Below are positions 22,285 through 34,373 of a DNA stretch of 64,000 nt, piece by piece (the first letter of the stretch is position 1; each line of letters begins with the position of its first letter). Both the position numbers and the translations under genes were made by a program. The notes under the pieces are model-generated. The model was not told where the DNA came from. It saw only the letters and a list, made by a program, of their open reading frames with translations, and made no database searches. Source of the stretch: Sordaria brevicollis (lineage: Eukaryota; Ascomycota; Sordariomycetes; Sordariales; Sordariaceae); assembly GCA_033439795.1 (NCBI GenBank), contig JAUTDP010000002.1:2976001-3040000 (forward strand), read 5' to 3'.

Positions 22285-25200
22285 GGTGGTGGTTGGTTGT
22301 TTGGTAGAATCTGACTACAGATGGCTACTGGTGTTCAGGTGGAATGACAGCTGTATCAAGCTTGATACAACAGCCGGATGATGATAATAATGGATGAGAA
22401 ATAGGTTTGGATCTCGGAAACAGATGGTGGAGAGATGTCTGTTGGACGAGGAGAAGAGAAGAGGAAGAGGAGAGGTGATGGAATCCAGACGGGAGCTATG
22501 AGGTAGATAAAGGGGTGCGGGACACGAGCACGGCAACGGGAGGGGAAGTTCCAATAATGCGGGAGATGACCCAAGGACTGGCCTTCTCGAGGCAGTTGCG
22601 GATGGCGAGCTGGTTTGGGTACAAGAGAGCGAGGGCGGGCAGGCAGGCAAGCAAGTATCTACGGATACCTTTGAGGATATCCATCCCGGGTGGGAAATGA
22701 GTGGTGTTTTCACTTGTCGGAGGTTCCGTGAGTGATAGGGCTGGATGTACCTGAACGGTTCGGTCGGTCTTCGTCATGGGAGGGGGTTTGCGACATCAAG
22801 CAAAAGGAGCTGAGCGAGTCGCGAGATTGGAGGGCCTGAGATTGGCTGTTCCCGCTGCATTCGTTCCTGCCTCGCCGGGCGGGGTAGAAGATCACCTGGA
22901 CGTGGTGGTGCAGCTGGTGGTGCAGAGCAACGCGGTACGGGTTCTGGAGATGGCCGTTTTTGGACGATCGTGTGATGAATACATTATCATGACATGATGG
23001 CATAGGGTGATCTGCTAGGACCCGGAGGTACCAGGTCCTTCCCTACCACTAACAACTCCAAGCCTCTTCTCCAAAAGCCTCCAATGGCCCGCCAATCAAA
23101 CGACAGCTAGGGTGTCGCCAAGGAATCCGGGGAAGTCTCTTGGCGGCTCGACACTTGGACGAAAGCGAACAAGGTCGGCCCACCTCGTTCCCGTGGTGCC
23201 ACTGACCAAACCACCACGGTGCTATTCCGGGCGGATTAGCGTCAACCTTATGATCGCGAGTGCCGGTGTCGATGAGGTCAATGAGGTGACTTGACGACCT
23301 GACCTCGAGCACATAAAAGGGTGGCCGACGCCCGTGATGATCAACGGGAGTCCATTTCGGAGACGAAACTGAACAGTTCAAAACCTCAAGACATCCACCG
23401 TCGTTACTTCCCTGACAATGAGACAAAAGCGTTGCGTACGACTACAATGCTCAATCACCCCATTCGATCCGTAACAGCCGTGTCTGTCGTCGTCTCTACC
23501 GTCTCGAGCGGGGCTCCTTCCCAGGGGCGGGGGTTGTGGTCTCTCCACCTGACAGGCCAGCCAGGGGCGTCATGGCCCCATCTCCTCATGGCACCCCGGG
23601 CAATCCGCTTCCATTGAAACCGTTCGTTCGATATCGATGAATGCGACTTCCTCATCTTTGAGTCCAGAGCAGCACTCGGTGGCCGTCAAGGTCCTCTTCA
23701 ATCTCCCTCCGAAACATTGGATGCGTAAGAAGATGAACAGTTGGAGAAGGAACACTCAACGAGTAAGTGATCATCCCGTCGTGTTGATGGGTGCAGGTGT
23801 AGGAGTTTTGACAGGATTAGACACGGAACTAATCGCTGTTGAGTTGCAAGACAGTAGAAGAGTCCAACAGTCCAGCTCCCTCCATCAACCCCGCCATCTC
23901 TTATCCCGAATCATTACGAAGAGGAGACCGGATAAAAGCTCCAACCCAAGAAACGATTCCAGTGACAATGTGACAGGTTTGGGAGGAGGTTCCATTGAAG
24001 TTCAGTTAATGTCATTGGGCGGCGCGGTGTCATCTCACTGCAGTTGCGGCCGCGGCAAGTGCCTATCCTGCCGTTGTGATGTTAGTGCATCACTTCCCCC
24101 GCCTTCATCGCTACTTTTGCTAGGTCAGACCTGTCGTCCTTTGAGCTTCCATGCACCATGTAATAAGGACAGTGATGCCTGCCGCCCGGTTCCGTGCATG
24201 ACGCTGTTACAGCTTCCCCACTTTCGTCCTCCGCTCGCTTCATCGACATTCCACCAACCGAACGACGCGGGCCCGGATATTCTGACCGAAGGCTACTTAG
24301 AGCCGAAAATGACTTGGGAGTTCATCTATGGTAGGTGCCAGCCATGTCTATGAAGCTTACCTAACTACTAGACAATGCCACGAGTTCGCGAGTTCACAAC
24401 AATCACCAAAACACCCTCGACGACAACTGCGACGAAAACGATAATGACCATCACCATGTCTCTACCTCTACACTGCTTAATCAACAACGCTGCACTGCCT
24501 CAAAACGGCCTCAAAGGAGAGGACACCCCTTAATCTCGGCGACACAACTTACGCGGACCTTCCAATGAGACACACGGTCACACCAAAGGCACGCAACTTG
24601 ACGCAATTGGATACGCAGCAGGACTTGCGAACACTCTGATAGGAGGCTTCTAGAGGTATACCTACTCACCTTACCCCTCTCGGTGAACACAGGAATCTAA
24701 CACTGAAATTTCACAGTTGCTTCGGCCATTGCCCTGGTCTGCTCGGCCTTTTTCCGCGGAGGCCCCATACCCAACCCATAGATCAAATTGACAATAAGCC
24801 CCCGGCTGGATCGGAGATCTACGACATTCAGCAAACAGAGACGCGGGCTTCTTTTCTGGAATCTCCCAGAAATCATCGTGGTCGCTCTCTACGTAAAGTG
24901 GAGGCAGATACCTCTACCTTCCGAGCTGCACCTTCGAGCTTTTCATAACCGTGGGTATGAGGTTCGCTCGCTCGCTATACCCACTCTCCCAACTCTCCAA
25001 AAACCTCACACCCACGGTTATACACGATAGCACATAACCCGGCGCTTTGAAGATACATACGCCACAAAGAGTGACGTATTTGGAGATGTCAAGCGTAGGA
25101 TCGTCTTTGCAGGAACTCACACAGCTTGTACCCGGATTCCCGCCAGCATCATGCGTGTGACAGGGACATGGCTCGCCACAGAAAGAGGACCAACTCTCCT

Positions 25201-26029
25201 AAACGACCAAAGAATCCTGGAGACAGCGCTCCAACACAACACTCAAGACAAATAGTGGATTGACGTGAACAACAAAACGCTTGACCGAGCTGCCATATGC
25301 AAGACTCAATGTGCCAACACTGGTATTCACTTCAAGTTAATACCATTTGAGGAAACAAAAGGAATTGATGCCGGAATAACAACCAGTGCTCGTCTTACTG
25401 GTCCTCTACGGCGGTCTCACATTGCGGACACTGGGCAGGGATGATGCAAATTCCAGTCCCGGAACTGGTGACAACATAGAGAGCAGGTTGACGCCCCTTT
25501 GCAGCCATCAGGGTCTTCCGGATTTGCCGTGTCTCGGGACGTCCCACCGTCACATTCCGATGGTGAAATCTTCAAGGCTGTGGCCGAGCCCTCCCGCAAA
25601 GTCAGCTATGGAGCTACACGGCACTGGCACATGATCGGCGTGACATCTGGAGGATTGACTTTCTGAGAAGAAGATACCATCGGCGCATCACATCCCCAGC
25701 TCGGTGATTTCTTCCTGAGCAGAGCATCAGTGAGAAACAGAGAGGTGGTTTGGTGTGGGTGGTCCAGACAGTCATATACCGACACATTCCTTTCCCGCCT
25801 TCAGGGGGAATGTTATTCAACAACTCCGTCAACAAGCTCGAGATGCAAAATCTGTGGTGGGATGGCTGATTGCCCCTTTCGAAGAGGATCATGTTATAAG
25901 TGATCTATCCGGACAGCAGATCTGAACACCAAGGCCGTCAGTTGATCACTGCCTTCCATTACCCATCAGTTCGGTACACCTTACTATCTTCCCCAACCCA
26001 CCTCACTTTCAGCTTGGCTTTAGCCAGCC
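22285..26029. other. Long gene-poor stretch, 3.7 kb
   Basis: Several open frames exist, the longest 23637-24353 (+, 238 codons), but none shows a domain, a convincing splice structure or a biased codon use. The left end is the promoter of the gene starting at 22284. The right end is the promoter of the secreted-protein gene at 26030, with pyrimidine-rich TCTTCCCCAACCCACC just before its start. Confidence 0.4.
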
Positions 26030-27174
26030 ATGCGTTCCTTTGCCATCGCCCTAGTGGCATCCGCCGCTGGTGCCTTTGGCGCCACTATGCAGATCAACGA
26101 CTCGAACTTTCAGGACCACATGGCATTGACTGTCCTAGAGGGTTTGTACGGTATGGAGGGTCAACAGATGCCGGCGGTGAACGGTCAGCAGAACATTGTC
26201 GACATGATCATCTCAAAGCTTGCCAACGTCAACTTGGCCGTCGCTTCCACCAATGCTGTATCCGGAACTCAAACCTCAATCCTAGGATGGCCAGCTTGCA
26301 AGGACACTCTGTCTTGCAACTTCAACACCTTACAGAGTATCTCCATATCCGACAGGCTCATCTACCTCGTCACCATCCAGGTCAAGCTTCTCGGCGGCCC
26401 AAACAAGAGTCAGACCCAGTTCAAGGCCATTGAAGGACTGATGCAGTACTTCATCGACAAGAACCTTCCCAATCCCAACATCGCTCCTTCGTACGGCTTG
26501 GCTGGTGTGCTTGAGGGAATCCAGCGTGGCACGGCCATTGCTCTGGGGCAGTCAAACGATACGTTTGGTAACCCTAGTTCTCTTCTGTGGGCCAACTTTC
26601 TCAGAAAAGTGAGGGTTGGTGACTTCACAAACCGGGCCTCTCACGATGCTGCCTGGTCCCAGGCCTTCCAAGTAGGCCTCAACTACGGTGTTCAGGTCGG
26701 TGACAGGCTCACTGGTACAACCCCTGGTGTCACTGGTTACGTCGAGATCCCCGAACGCGCTGCTGTCTTCAACATTCTCACTGCCTGGACCATTCTCGCC
26801 CAGAACGAGGCCGCCATTGGCCGTATCTTCAGCCTGTAAGTGCCTCTACCTTCTACTCTTAGCTTACTGCGCCCTCTTATTCATGTTTATCTTTCGCTAG
26901 CATCTTTGAAGCTGACCAGGCCAATGCCTTCCAAAGTGCCCCCGTTATCTTCCTGCCTTTGCTTCCCTATGGCTTCACAGCCGACAAGTTCATCAACTGG
27001 ATCTTCAACGTCTCTGATCCCAAGCCTTTGTACTGCCTGGTTGATGCAGCCTTCAACGACCGTCAGATTGCAAGCCTCAGAATCGACCCTGCTACGTTCC
27101 TGAACGACATCAACAACTTGATTATTATCATTCCCGCTTTCCTGCGATGCTATTCGGTTGGGGCGAACATCTAG
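26030..27174 (+). CDS. Secreted protein of unknown function
   Basis: Two exons, 26030-26835 and 26901-27174, join across a 65-bp intron (GTAAGT..CTTTCGCTAG) to 359 residues. Residues 1-17 (MRSFAIALVASAAGAFG) form a signal peptide. The mature part has no obvious membrane segment or GPI signal. It contains a cysteine pair CKDTLSC (about 90-96), a long helical-looking centre with WANFLRKVRVGDF and AAWSQAFQVGLNYGVQVGD, and two further Cys near the C-terminus. The repeated amphipathic, Ala/Gln-rich stretches suggest an all-helical fold. I do not recognise a family. It is probably exported to the cell wall or medium. It is flanked on both sides by kilobases without recognised genes. Confidence 0.85.
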
Positions 27175-27680
27175 AGCAATGAGGTGTTGGGTGCGGGCCA
27201 GCTGGGCCCAGCCCCGAGTGTCATGGGCTTAGGCCGGTGGTAGTGAGAACTGACAATTTGGAACGGCTTGTTTAAGCATTTTGTACCTACTAGGGGACAC
27301 CAAACAAAAAGGGGTAGGTGATAACGGGAGAAGGAAAAGATTAGAATTAGTTGCGCAACGCAGTATTATTTTGTGCTGTGTCCTAGTGTCCATGCAGAGT
27401 CCAACTGCGTCACTACTCCTACGGCCCCCTACAGGGGTAGTTCTCTCCCTCTTTTGCGCCTTCAGAACCACACACCCCATGCCATTAGTCATAACTCGTA
27501 ACTCATAAAATATGTCCACTGATTCTCCCACCTCCCTCACGGCTGGGGACCGTGGTTTTAATGATTCTGTTTCTGGCCTGGCGTTATTGCCTTCGAACAT
27601 CAGGGGCTCATGTGCAGGCAACCCGACCGCCCTTCCTTTCCTCCCGTGGCAACAGTTGTTCAAACGTTCCTTCAACTCCG

Positions 27681-27893
27681 CTACCAAGAATCCAACCTCT
27701 GCAAATTCCTCTTCTTGGGATATATCGCCCTAACAACCGCATGCACCACCACGCTAACAACCATCAGGATCTCAACGGCCACTAGTGCGATCCAGATGAG
27801 GTTCAGTCGCTGGTTTTCGTCCCCGGCTAGGGCGGCTTGGACGTTGGCGGGGACATGGACTTGAATGTAGGATGTTGGGAGTTGGACTTTCAT
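27681..27893 (-). CDS. Small open frame with one membrane segment
   Basis: 70 codons from an ATG. After a short polar N-terminus it reads ANVQAALAGDENQRL and then a hydrophobic helix, IWIALVAVEILMVVSVVVHAVV, followed by basic RAIYPKKR. The layout (helical linker, NQRL, one membrane helix with a VEIL core) recalls the extreme C-terminus of RMD1/RMND1 (DUF155) mitochondrial proteins. It may thus be the last exon of a decayed or mis-spliced copy. No upstream exon with the DUF155 body was found. Function is unproven. Confidence 0.3.
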   Translation of the reverse strand: MKVQLPTSYIQVHVPANVQAALAGDENQRLNLIWIALVAVEILMVVSVVVHAVVRAIYPKKRNLQRLDSW

Positions 27894-30453
27894 TGCGGTG
27901 GTACCTCTGAGTGTTGGTGGGTATTAATAAATGGATGATGTCTGCCTCTGGTCGATGTTGCCCGATGAACGTGAAGGTTAGAATCCGTGAGTGGTCGTAG
28001 TGAGAGTGTGGCTGCTGTTGTATATGGCGTCGCTGTTGAAGGACTGGATTTGCTGATGCTGAAGTTTGCCTAGCTGGTTGGCGCTGGTGGTTGACTCGAT
28101 GTTTTTCGGTTGTGAACGGGTGATCTCGTAGAGGTATGTACAATGAGCGGCGTGATAGACTCGTGGTTCGTGCCTTAAGGCGTTGGATTCAAGTGGTGAT
28201 GAATTTTGTAGTGTTCAAGTGTCTTTCTCGAGCCGCGAAGGTGGTATCTGATTCAACAGTTAGCTTATCGCCAAGTCCAAAGCGGCGTCATCGCAGCGGA
28301 ATGAAGCCATCGTGAGCTTCAAGCACTTACAGGTGTTGGATATCACTGATGTAAGAAAGCGAGTGTATCGACAACCAAACCATGAGAGTGAAAACCTCCA
28401 GGAAGAAGGACGAGGAAAACGAGACCACACTCCGGTGTTGAAACAGGTAAGATGATGTTATGTTCTTTCACCTCCCTCTCCCGTCCAGATTTTTTTTTCC
28501 TTTTCAAGTTTCTTTGCTTGTGCTGACCAACACGAGCTGGCGGACATAGACCACGGTGCACCGACAACGCTAACACACGTTCCTCAGATAGCGTAGCGTG
28601 TATGCAAACCACATGGCATGACACCACCCAGCGCTCTGGCTCTGGAAGTGCCAGTGCGAAACCCAGTGCAACTGCAGCGACGCTAGTGCCGAAAGAGGTT
28701 TAACTTGGGCAGCAAGACGTGAAAGGTTGAAAGAATTGGTTGGCTTCGAGAAGATAGATCAAAGATATGGGGCACGAGACCGTTGTTGTTGCTTTGATGA
28801 CTGGAGAGGTGTGGTGAGGTCAATTGGAAAGAGACGGCAGGATGAGAACAAGAGTTCTTTGTGTGGGGAGGATATTTCGAGGATTTTATCCCTTTGTTTG
28901 GAGGACTGGACGGTAGGTAGGCAACATGCTGGTAAATACATCTACTGGGAATCGGGAAGAGTGAAATTGACACGTTGGCCAAAACAATTCCGATATTGAA
29001 AATGGCTGACCTGGGCTGCGCTGTATGGGTAAGCCTCCAAATTTGACGTCCCTCGAGTCGATGTTACTATCCGTAACGGCTTGCGGCTTAATTCGGTGGC
29101 GCCCTGTCAATATGGAAAAAACGTGGTAGAAAATAGAAATTGGTCAAGGTTGAACGCCAAGATTGGTTACCACAAAAGGTTGACGGGAGATTCGCGCAAG
29201 GATCGATGTGGAAATATCTTCGGCCATGTTTCCATTTCTTCAACCTTTTCTCGAGAACGGACCAGAGCGTCCACAAAGATGACGAGGCACATCGGTCCTT
29301 CCTAAGAAAAAAAAGTGTTGTTTCGGCACACAACGTCTCGACCCAATTCTTGCCCCGTATCTATGGGTATATACTAGGAAGGTAGAGTTATCCAAGTTGT
29401 AATCTTGTGAATGGGATCAATCGAGTCCAAGACTTCCACTTATGTGTGCCCGGGACCTGACGATCACTCGTCGATTCCATACCACTAAACCTTACCTAAA
29501 CCCCAGTCTTGGCATGGGGCCCTCTTTTGACACCTACCACGTGCCCTTGATGGAGTTATTTCGAGATCTTTGTTTCCCGGGTTCCCTTGATCTCCAAATC
29601 AGCGAAGACAGGAGATTGCTAACTGATTAGTGAAGGAAGAACTCGCTTCATCCTTCGCGAGCGTGTTGGTTGAGGTTGGGACGAAACAAGACTAGCGCAG
29701 GCTCTGATTGCGAGGTAAGTGGACTTCAAACTCGATTCCGAGATGGACTTGGCGGAGTTACGGAAAACCTTTAGGGAGCGTATAGGAATCCTACAACTGA
29801 ATGAAGGCAGTCAGTTCACCTAATTTCAAGAATTGGCAAGGTCGGCACGTTCCGAGAATCTGGTAACTACTTACCAGGGGCGGCCGAAGGCGGATGCTGG
29901 TAGGTACCTACAAACGGACCCGCCTGTCGGATAGGCAGCAGAATAGAAACGGGTACCAAGAAGATATCATTCGTGCTGGGAGAAGGAATACAACACCATT
30001 GTTCCGTGAAAGCAACCAACAAGATATTGCAGGGTTGTATAAAAGAAACGTTAAACTCAAGTGTTGTGGTCTGGGTAGGGGTATTATTCAGAGAAATCCA
30101 GACCGAGAGGGCCTTAAAGCAAAGCATGAGGATGGTGACTTGATAATGCCGCTACAACAGCAGCATCCACCAAAAGAAAAACTCACCTCAAACTCACCTT
30201 GAACTCACTTCTACATCATTGCCCAAGTGCAGTCGTTTGCTGTACTCAGCAAAATGTCGTAATTTTCCCTGCTCTGCGCTTTCTCGACCCCGCCATCGTC
30301 TTTACCTTCTTCTCAATCCTCAACACCAACCTCAAGTAATACCTTACCGCTGAGCAGCTATCAAAAGCCTCCCACATGTATGTCTTCACCAACAGCTTAT
30401 CCCTGCTGAGTATATCGTTGGTAGCAGCACGTCTTTGACTTTGAGGTGTCCTT

Positions 30454-30873
30454 CTAACGCATGAGCTTCATTTTGTTAGCCCTCAATCTTTTCAAGAAAA
30501 CCCTTCCGTCATCGACGTAAAGCACTCCGGCACGCCGCGCAGACTCAGAAAAGCTTCGGTACAAAAAATAATAAAGAAAAAGCAAAGACGTACCTCCACC
30601 ATCGCCGCGTCCAGTCCAGCGAAGATGGTTTTTTTCTGCTTGGAGTCGTTCTACGAGCTGATGTATGTCGTCATCTTCATCGGCATCGTAATCGTCGACG
30701 CGCTGCGCAACCGCGAGAGATAGCCGGGCGACAGCAAAGTGAGGGTCCTCGAGGGTGGCAGGAGTGGAGGAGGTCCTGGAGGAGGATCTGGATGGGATCT
30801 CGGTGAGGATGGTGATGGGGAGGATGAACCGGAGGTGAGGAAGAGGGGATGAGGCCGTGGAGGAGCTGGACAT
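30454..30873 (-). CDS. Possible small protein, or last part of a decayed gene
   Basis: An uninterrupted 139-residue frame from the ATG at 30873. It is Ser/Pro-rich, then has SLAVAQRVDDYDADEDDD and IHQLVERLQAEKNHLRW, an acidic helix that looks genuinely coding. It ends in a basic RVFLKRLRANKMKLMR. A GTACGT donor-like site near 30595 could remove a hydrophobic FLYYFLYRSF part, leaving the frame open. The open frame continues upstream for 100 codons without an ATG-strong start. Unknown family. Confidence 0.3.
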   Translation of the reverse strand: MSSSSTASSPLPHLRFILPITILTEIPSRSSSRTSSTPATLEDPHFAVARLSLAVAQRVDDYDADEDDDIHQLVERLQAEKNHLRWTGRGDGGGTSLLFLYYFLYRSFSESARRAGVLYVDDGRVFLKRLRANKMKLMR

Positions 30874-33205
30874 AAGGCTGGACCTCGCAGATGACCAGAC
30901 CTCGCAGAAAACCAGACCTCGCGGAGGACATGGACTGAATTCGGCATTGGAGCATTCGAAAATCTGGGGGATGAGCAAGGATGATACCCAAGAAGCAAAG
31001 AATATCCGGTGAACAACAGTAAGGAAAAATGGACCCGACTGAATGGTGAAAGGGAATGACAAAATCTCTCTTTGCGTGCTGGAACCTCTTGTGACCACAA
31101 ACGCTTTCGTTCCCTCAATGATATCTTGTCCTTGCAAGCAATAGGCACCGATGTCAGCGTATAGGTGGAGCAAAGGAAGCCGGGCATAAGGTAAGCTTCA
31201 CGAGCTTCGATGATCTCGCCAAAGAGCTCGGCGAACGTCGAAGGGCTCAGTCTTTTGGAGATGGGGTAACTATCCCGAATCTTCCGAAGAAATGACAATA
31301 TGACGTCGACGATAGGCAACGGGGCCCTCGGTATAACTGAGCCTCTCAATAAGTTCAGCCGGAGCCTTCCTCTTGATGGCAGCGTTGGTCGTGGTGTAGA
31401 AAATCTCTGTCAGAGCTATCTTGCCCCGGATTTTATGGTGACCGCTTGGGAGTCGTAAAGCTCGAGTCGAGGTTGGTATACGAGAGAAGGTCTTGCTTTC
31501 CCCAGTCAGTTTCCAAGAAGGAAAGCAGCTGGTATGAGGAACTTGGATCGTTTATCCTGATTTCAGTCCCATTGCTGATTATTCGTGATCCCGTAGGATG
31601 AACTTCTTCAGAACGATATAAACCTGGTCTCTTCCGTTGGTGTGGATGACCTCGTTGATGCGCAACAGTCCAGGTGAAGCTCTTGCCCGCGTGGCTAGGC
31701 CCGTAGTGGTTATCAGCCTGCTTCCAGGCAGATGATGACTGGAGCTTCCAGACGGTTCACAATGGCTGTGGTCGAAGACCTTATCAAGTTCCATGTGATA
31801 TCCAGTCTTTCTCCATAGATATTTCAGCTGGTGCATCTGAACAAAGTGGATGCCATGGCATCGATGATAGCATTACGAAATGTTGACTGGGTTGCACTCC
31901 GTAAGTTGCCTTCATAGTGCCCTGAATTGAGAAGTGCCTCGAGTTTGTTTGGTGCTCTTGAATCTCTGCGACGATCGGTTGATTCGTGATCTTGATGATA
32001 CTTGTTCATGAATCAGCTCACATCATCGGTTGAAACAATACTTACCTTACCTTTCGCTTGCGAGCCAGCAATGTCATAAGCATCACTGAGGAACTCAGAA
32101 CGTTTCGTTCCATCTTGTGTTTGCAAGCGGGCTCTCATTGCAATACCGCTCGTGTATCGTAAGCACTGAAAGAGCTCTCGTGACCGGCAATATACCGCCT
32201 GAGTTTGAAAAGGCAATGGGAGAGCGAAATGGTGTGAGATTTGACGCGGTGCGACCATCGGTTGAGGCTTCTTTGGTGTTACGGAAAGGGAAGAAAAGGA
32301 GTTCAGACACCTCACGAATAAGTCTCGATTTCTGTTTGTGAAAACCGATGAGCAACAATGTCATTGGAACCAATCGGTTTCCACGTTTTGCGTGATATCC
32401 GAGTTCGGCCTTTCGTAGACGAACCTATGCCTGTCTGAGAACATCCTTGGGCTTTTTGTAATGGATTTGAAAAGAAACTGTCTCTTCCAGAAAGCTGTGA
32501 TCATGTTCGATCCAAGACCAGCAGCAGCTGAGACGTCGTGAAGCTATCCCGAGGTGGGGTAGGGTTTCCAATCTCGTCCATCCGTTCGAATCATTGGGCA
32601 GATGTGGAGCCCAATTCATCAATCCCGTAGTCGCCGAGCCAATGCCAAGCAACGGCGGATGCCGCAATGATGCCAAGTATTGCAAAAACGAGGGTTTGGC
32701 GGGTATCGATGCACCAAGAAGACGACAACCCCACTGAGGACCTCAGCTGACGATGGTTCATCAGATCTGCGCGGATATGCGGACGACTCGCAAACGGTAA
32801 CGCCTTCCTTTGCGCGGGCTGGTTCCTCCTCCCATGGATGCCGTCGTGCGGCGTTCCTTCTGTTGTTGCGCATTCTGTTGTGGTCCTTTCATCTCTTGGC
32901 GGTGAGTGGTTAGAGTGGGAGCAACAGGTTGATAGGAGGCGGTGCCACGAAGATGGAAACAATAGAGCCACGCGGCTTCCTCCACTCTTTCCATGATTCC
33001 ATTTCGAGAGCTCAGGGGACACTGGTGAGAGCTGGCGGGGGTCCCGGCGGCGGCCTCCCCCCCACTTTCATTCCTCAACCTCACCTCTCCGTGGCCTCGT
33101 CAGCGTCCCCTTCGGCGGCTCTTTCTGTAGAAGCTGATACGGAATATGGAGGGACAACCACTCAAGGTGAGTACGAGCCATACGGAAATGAGTTTGGGAG
33201 GTCCT

Positions 33206-33415
33206 CGTTTCCAGGTCGAGCTTCCAGAGGTCTAGAGGTGTGGAAGTGACTTTCGGAATTTTGGGTGTGAATCCGATGACCTTATTGGTGGTTTGGGTTG
33301 TTGTGGAGAAGAATGATTTCCAGGTCTTGGAAATGGGGGATTTCCAGGTAGACAACTTCCAGGTGTCGCCGAACAGCACTTGGAAAAAAACGACCTGGAA
33401 GATTTCCAGGTCGGA
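33206..33415. repeat. Cluster of TTCCAGGT repeats in both orientations
   Basis: TTCCAGGT or its complement ACCTGGAA occurs at least six times in about 210 bp, including a near-palindrome ACCTGGAAGATTTCCAGGT near 33393-33411. The unit spacing is irregular. It resembles neither of the terminal repeats elsewhere in the window. Confidence 0.6.
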
Positions 33416-33887
33416 TTTCCGAGTCGTCGGACACGCCCTCAACTAGAGGCCAAGCAAGGCGCCAAGAAATTTCCCCCTCGATGCCAACACATGCTGCCGA
33501 GTGTTTAATGTACACAGTAATATACAGCCAGAGGCGAAGTGAAACTAGAGGTAGACAGACCAACTGTGGGGACAGGTCGTGGACGGCAATATGGCGTGCG
33601 GTGGGTTTCATCGCGGAACCCCTCCTGTCATACCCCACGAGGAGAAAGAAGGGGAGAACCCTGATGGGTGAGGCCTTGCTGTTGTAAAGAACGGTTGAGG
33701 CGGTCAATTGGCTGAGCCATGCTGCTGGCAAGAGATCGTCCCCGTCCGTCTTGGTCGTGTTTTGGTCGTGTATAAGAAGCCGGTCTCCCCTCCTTCCGGC
33801 TTGCACTCGCTTGTCTTTCTAAACTTCATCCAACAACAATCTTATACCACCACAAACCTATCACCACTCCCAACCAACACCATCAAG

Positions 33888-34373
33888 ATGTCTTTCCACC
33901 TTTCTGCTCAGGACGCTCGCATCGAGCACCGCGACGGCAAGACCTGGCTTCTTGCCTCTCTCCAGCGCGAGGACGGCGAGTGGCAGCACGCCGAGTTCAA
34001 CCTTGACACCATCATCGGTAACAACGATGGTACGAAGTCCAAGCCACCCCCATCCTCAGCAACCTTGAGAATGTGCAAATGATACTAACGTGTTTTCTCT
34101 TCCCTAGGTCACTTCCAGTGGGGCGGTCAGGACTTCACCGGCTCTGCTCAGAACATCACCTTCGACCCCAAGGAGGGTGCCGATGACCAGCCTATTCTCC
34201 GCGCTGAGCTCCAGGACTGCTCCGGCGAGTGGCATGCCCGCGACGTCAACCTCACCGAGATCGTTGAGAACATCAACGGCCAGTTCCAGCCCAGTAAGTC
34301 TACGTGCCGTCCAGACAACACCGTGGTTTAGACATTCAGGTACTAACAAGTGGCCCTTTCATCAGAGTTCTAA
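33888..34373 (+). CDS. Cyanovirin-N homologue (CVNH), sugar-binding lectin
   Basis: Three exons, 33888-34029, 34108-34293 and 34366-34373, code for 111 residues; introns are 78 and 72 bp. The last exon is only 8 bases including the stop, so the protein ends QFQPKF. The chain is one CVNH domain: two tandem repeats starting with SFHLSAQDARIEH and HFQWGGQDFTGSAQNITFDP, with the motifs LDTIIGNNDG and VNLTEIVENINGQF in matching positions. Only one Cys is seen (LQDCSGEW), so the disulfides of cyanobacterial CV-N are absent, as in other fungal members. The known Neurospora CVNH is the same length and binds mannose oligosaccharides. No signal peptide, so it is probably cytoplasmic. Its biological role is not established. 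Confidence 0.95.

Larger units (their letters stand above)
27175..33887. other. Gene-poor stretch, 6.7 kb, with coding-like fragments on the minus strand
   Basis: No confident gene is present. Fragments that look protein-like are listed separately (27681-27893, 30454-30873) or as findings (30.45-33.0 kb). The right end holds the promoter of the cyanovirin-N homologue. Composition is unique-looking without RIP. Confidence 0.4.

Noticed and set aside
23637..24353. 238-codon plus-strand frame
   Set aside because: Long, but has no domain, no constraint-like patterning and Ser/Cys/Pro-rich random-looking text; no splice partner found.
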